From the NCBI GenBank assembly GCA_047632435.1, contig JBLICU010000004.1, forward strand, positions 1 through 64,000: a stretch of 64,000 nucleotides of DNA, in the 5' to 3' direction. This DNA is from JAMZMI01 sp047632435. Lineage in GTDB: Bacteria > Bacteroidota > Bacteroidia > Cytophagales > Cyclobacteriaceae. The notes beneath the pieces are model-generated. The model ran no database searches. It saw nothing but the letters and a program-made list of their open reading frames with translations, and had not been told where the DNA came from. Positions 63,801-64,000 of this stretch are shown here, one piece after another; positions within the stretch are counted from its first letter, which is position 1, and the number at the start of each line of letters is the position of its first letter. Made by a program: the position numbers and the translations under genes.

Positions 63801-64000
63801 ATATAAATGTCATTTCTGAACTGACTCGGTAGGTCCTTGATAACATGGCCCAATTTTATAGTTTTTTCGTATTCATCTATGTTATTATAAGCTGACATGA
63901 GCTCGGACATGACTTGAATATAGCTCGTGTCATTTTCTGAGATTGTTAGATATAGATCAATCGCATCGCTGTATTTATCCTCTTCCTCAAAGGCTTTGGC
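60854..64000 (-). CDS. TPR plus YwqK/MORN-repeat protein, 5' end missing
   Basis: At least 1048 residues; the frame stays open past an internal ATG at 63910 to the window edge, where TPR-like residues continue (AFEEEDKYSDAIDLY), so the true start is outside. The N-terminal portion has TPR helices (NLGLAYRKLDQYENAVAYFKK). From about residue 290 (counted from 63910) there are roughly 25-30 YwqK-type repeats (YYxNGQL...G), a beta-hairpin array related to MORN repeats. Databases call such proteins YwqK-family antitoxin, but this architecture points to a binding scaffold. Confidence 0.85.
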   Translation of the reverse strand, partial: AKAFEEEDKYSDAIDLYLTISENDTSYIQVMSELMSAYNNIDEYEKTIKLGHVIKDLPSQFRNDIYISLGNAYLDGDNIETSIKIYKEGLTLFPYSHVLMYNLGLAYRKLDQYENAVAYFKKSAQINPFYSSNHMMLGYISMLQGHRTKSLLSYLTYLAINPDKNSILIFLENMVNNAIRPEGSIKAFEDNSQFEHYDNLLKSKAALDSRFTRNVDFNVSIVKHAELLFSKLQYEKNTDDFWMNYYVPFYTQLERNQLSPAFIYFILKSTNNEEVAAWIEKHDKEKTDWVNLANTSLKENRITIKTEILGKGDTYSGWYFNDNSLSAIGNQIDEETRTGPWLFYSINGQLNATGEYSASGLKIGVWEYYHDNGQLSRIEEFDDQGNYIKPAEYFYEDGAMSIIAYYNGIQLDSLVEYYYECGQIKERMPYDNGVQSGSGILYHLTGEKKVDYVLNEEELNQTYTYYFKNGQKSSEYIYENGILNGPFNSYYIDGQDNEIGIYKMDSLDGDWIGYHPNGEMSYKGSLNNGTRIGQWTYFHSNGNPSDEYIYDDGEYHGILKNYGRQGNLQEITQYNHGLYVGYTYFNLAGDTLSNAFDLDGNMDFESHYTTGELHAKSALSNGKTNGPYTSYFKNGKVYQKGTMKDGEYHGVYEEYYPTGDLYSTCNYTNGTLDGYYRSFFKNGQPELEGWYVDGEAEQLWKQYFPDGSKDQELYYISGDLNGWKKNFALGDKIHRAFKYDKGTLVGLRQYDTLGTVYHEADVKSGTGWRAMLTVAGDTTFKAHSQCGYFDKDIFNYYPNKQVESRNPMKNSLYEGKYEGFSVDGKLETIGNYMNNEKHGSWKWYYENGQLESDYEYIKGLTANQIKRYYYNGQLESNCQYEEGDNEGPCSYYDLTGNLQLTRIYVNDDMIGYLNNQTQDTINFQEKGEFILKATFPNGKTSVTQSYKDGLKEGPVIYFNANGTKSETIDYHSGETHGKWVRYYTNGNIHTEKNYSYDLKNGDEKAYYENGQIKSIIPYKNGEVDGTQIIYNQNGTIKSQTFYLNGYIY

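Noticed and set aside
1..64000. CRISPR array, prophage or intact insertion sequence
   Set aside because: No regularly spaced repeats, phage structural genes, or complete transposase with terminal repeats were seen.

Overview
The window comes from a gliding-type Bacteroidota, most likely order Cytophagales. The evidence is the T9SS C-terminal sorting domains, many lipoproteins and beta-barrel proteins, the long insert-bearing IspG, DUF6913- and DUF6728-like proteins, a tiny histone-H1-like protein, promoters fitting the TTG / TAnnTTTG pattern, weak Shine-Dalgarno signals and AT-rich DNA. No rRNA, tRNA, CRISPR array or intact mobile element was seen.

Layout. 0-4.1 kb (minus): mlaE-mlaF lipid transport genes, an MFS carrier, an Rrf2-type Fe-S regulator, a lipoprotein cytochrome c and a fasciclin lipoprotein cut by the window start. 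4.1-7.5 kb (plus): SDR reductase, ispG, small membrane protein, MmcQ/YjbR protein. 7.5-9.2 kb: gene-poor, with a PspC gene lacking a clear start and an RHS remnant. 9.2-34.5 kb: mainly ordinary core genes (SGNH lipoprotein, split YeeE/YedE pair, leuS, peroxiredoxin, RND exporter, thyA, TolC/HlyD pair, maf, DUF1015, biotin carboxylase, alpha-oxoamine synthase, H1-like protein, dapA, ligA, CCA-adding-type enzyme, TPR protein). 34.5-39 kb: a decaying zone holding an SRPBCC gene with a nonsense codon, a broken T9SS protein, a DUF763 gene with a nonsense codon and a frameshift, and a dead RelE-type toxin-antitoxin pair, with intact msrA and a TPR gene between them. 39-53 kb: two damage-tolerance polymerases (a DnaE-type and a Y-family polymerase), each preceded by ACTAA-N5-TTAGY half-sites that look like a shared SOS-type operator. 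Each has a Uma2 paralogue nearby, and between the paralogues lie a large CotH/lamin-tail T9SS protein, an uncharacterised 578-residue protein, a DUF433/DUF5615 toxin-antitoxin pair broken at an A9 tract, and a transposase remnant. 53-64 kb: cell-envelope genes, namely an exported protein with PEP-utilising and ATP-grasp domains, a lipoprotein interrupted at a G9 tract, and a tightly packed minus-strand operon of a TPR/YwqK-repeat protein, a transglutaminase with an intact triad and a partner that has lost the triad.

The least ordinary content is: the shared operator of the two polymerases; the two genes broken at nine-base homopolymers, which could be phase variation or sequence error; the repeat-protein plus active/dead transglutaminase operon; the exported PEP-utilising/ATP-grasp protein; and the uncharacterised 578-residue family. 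Several disabled genes need read-level confirmation before they are called pseudogenes.
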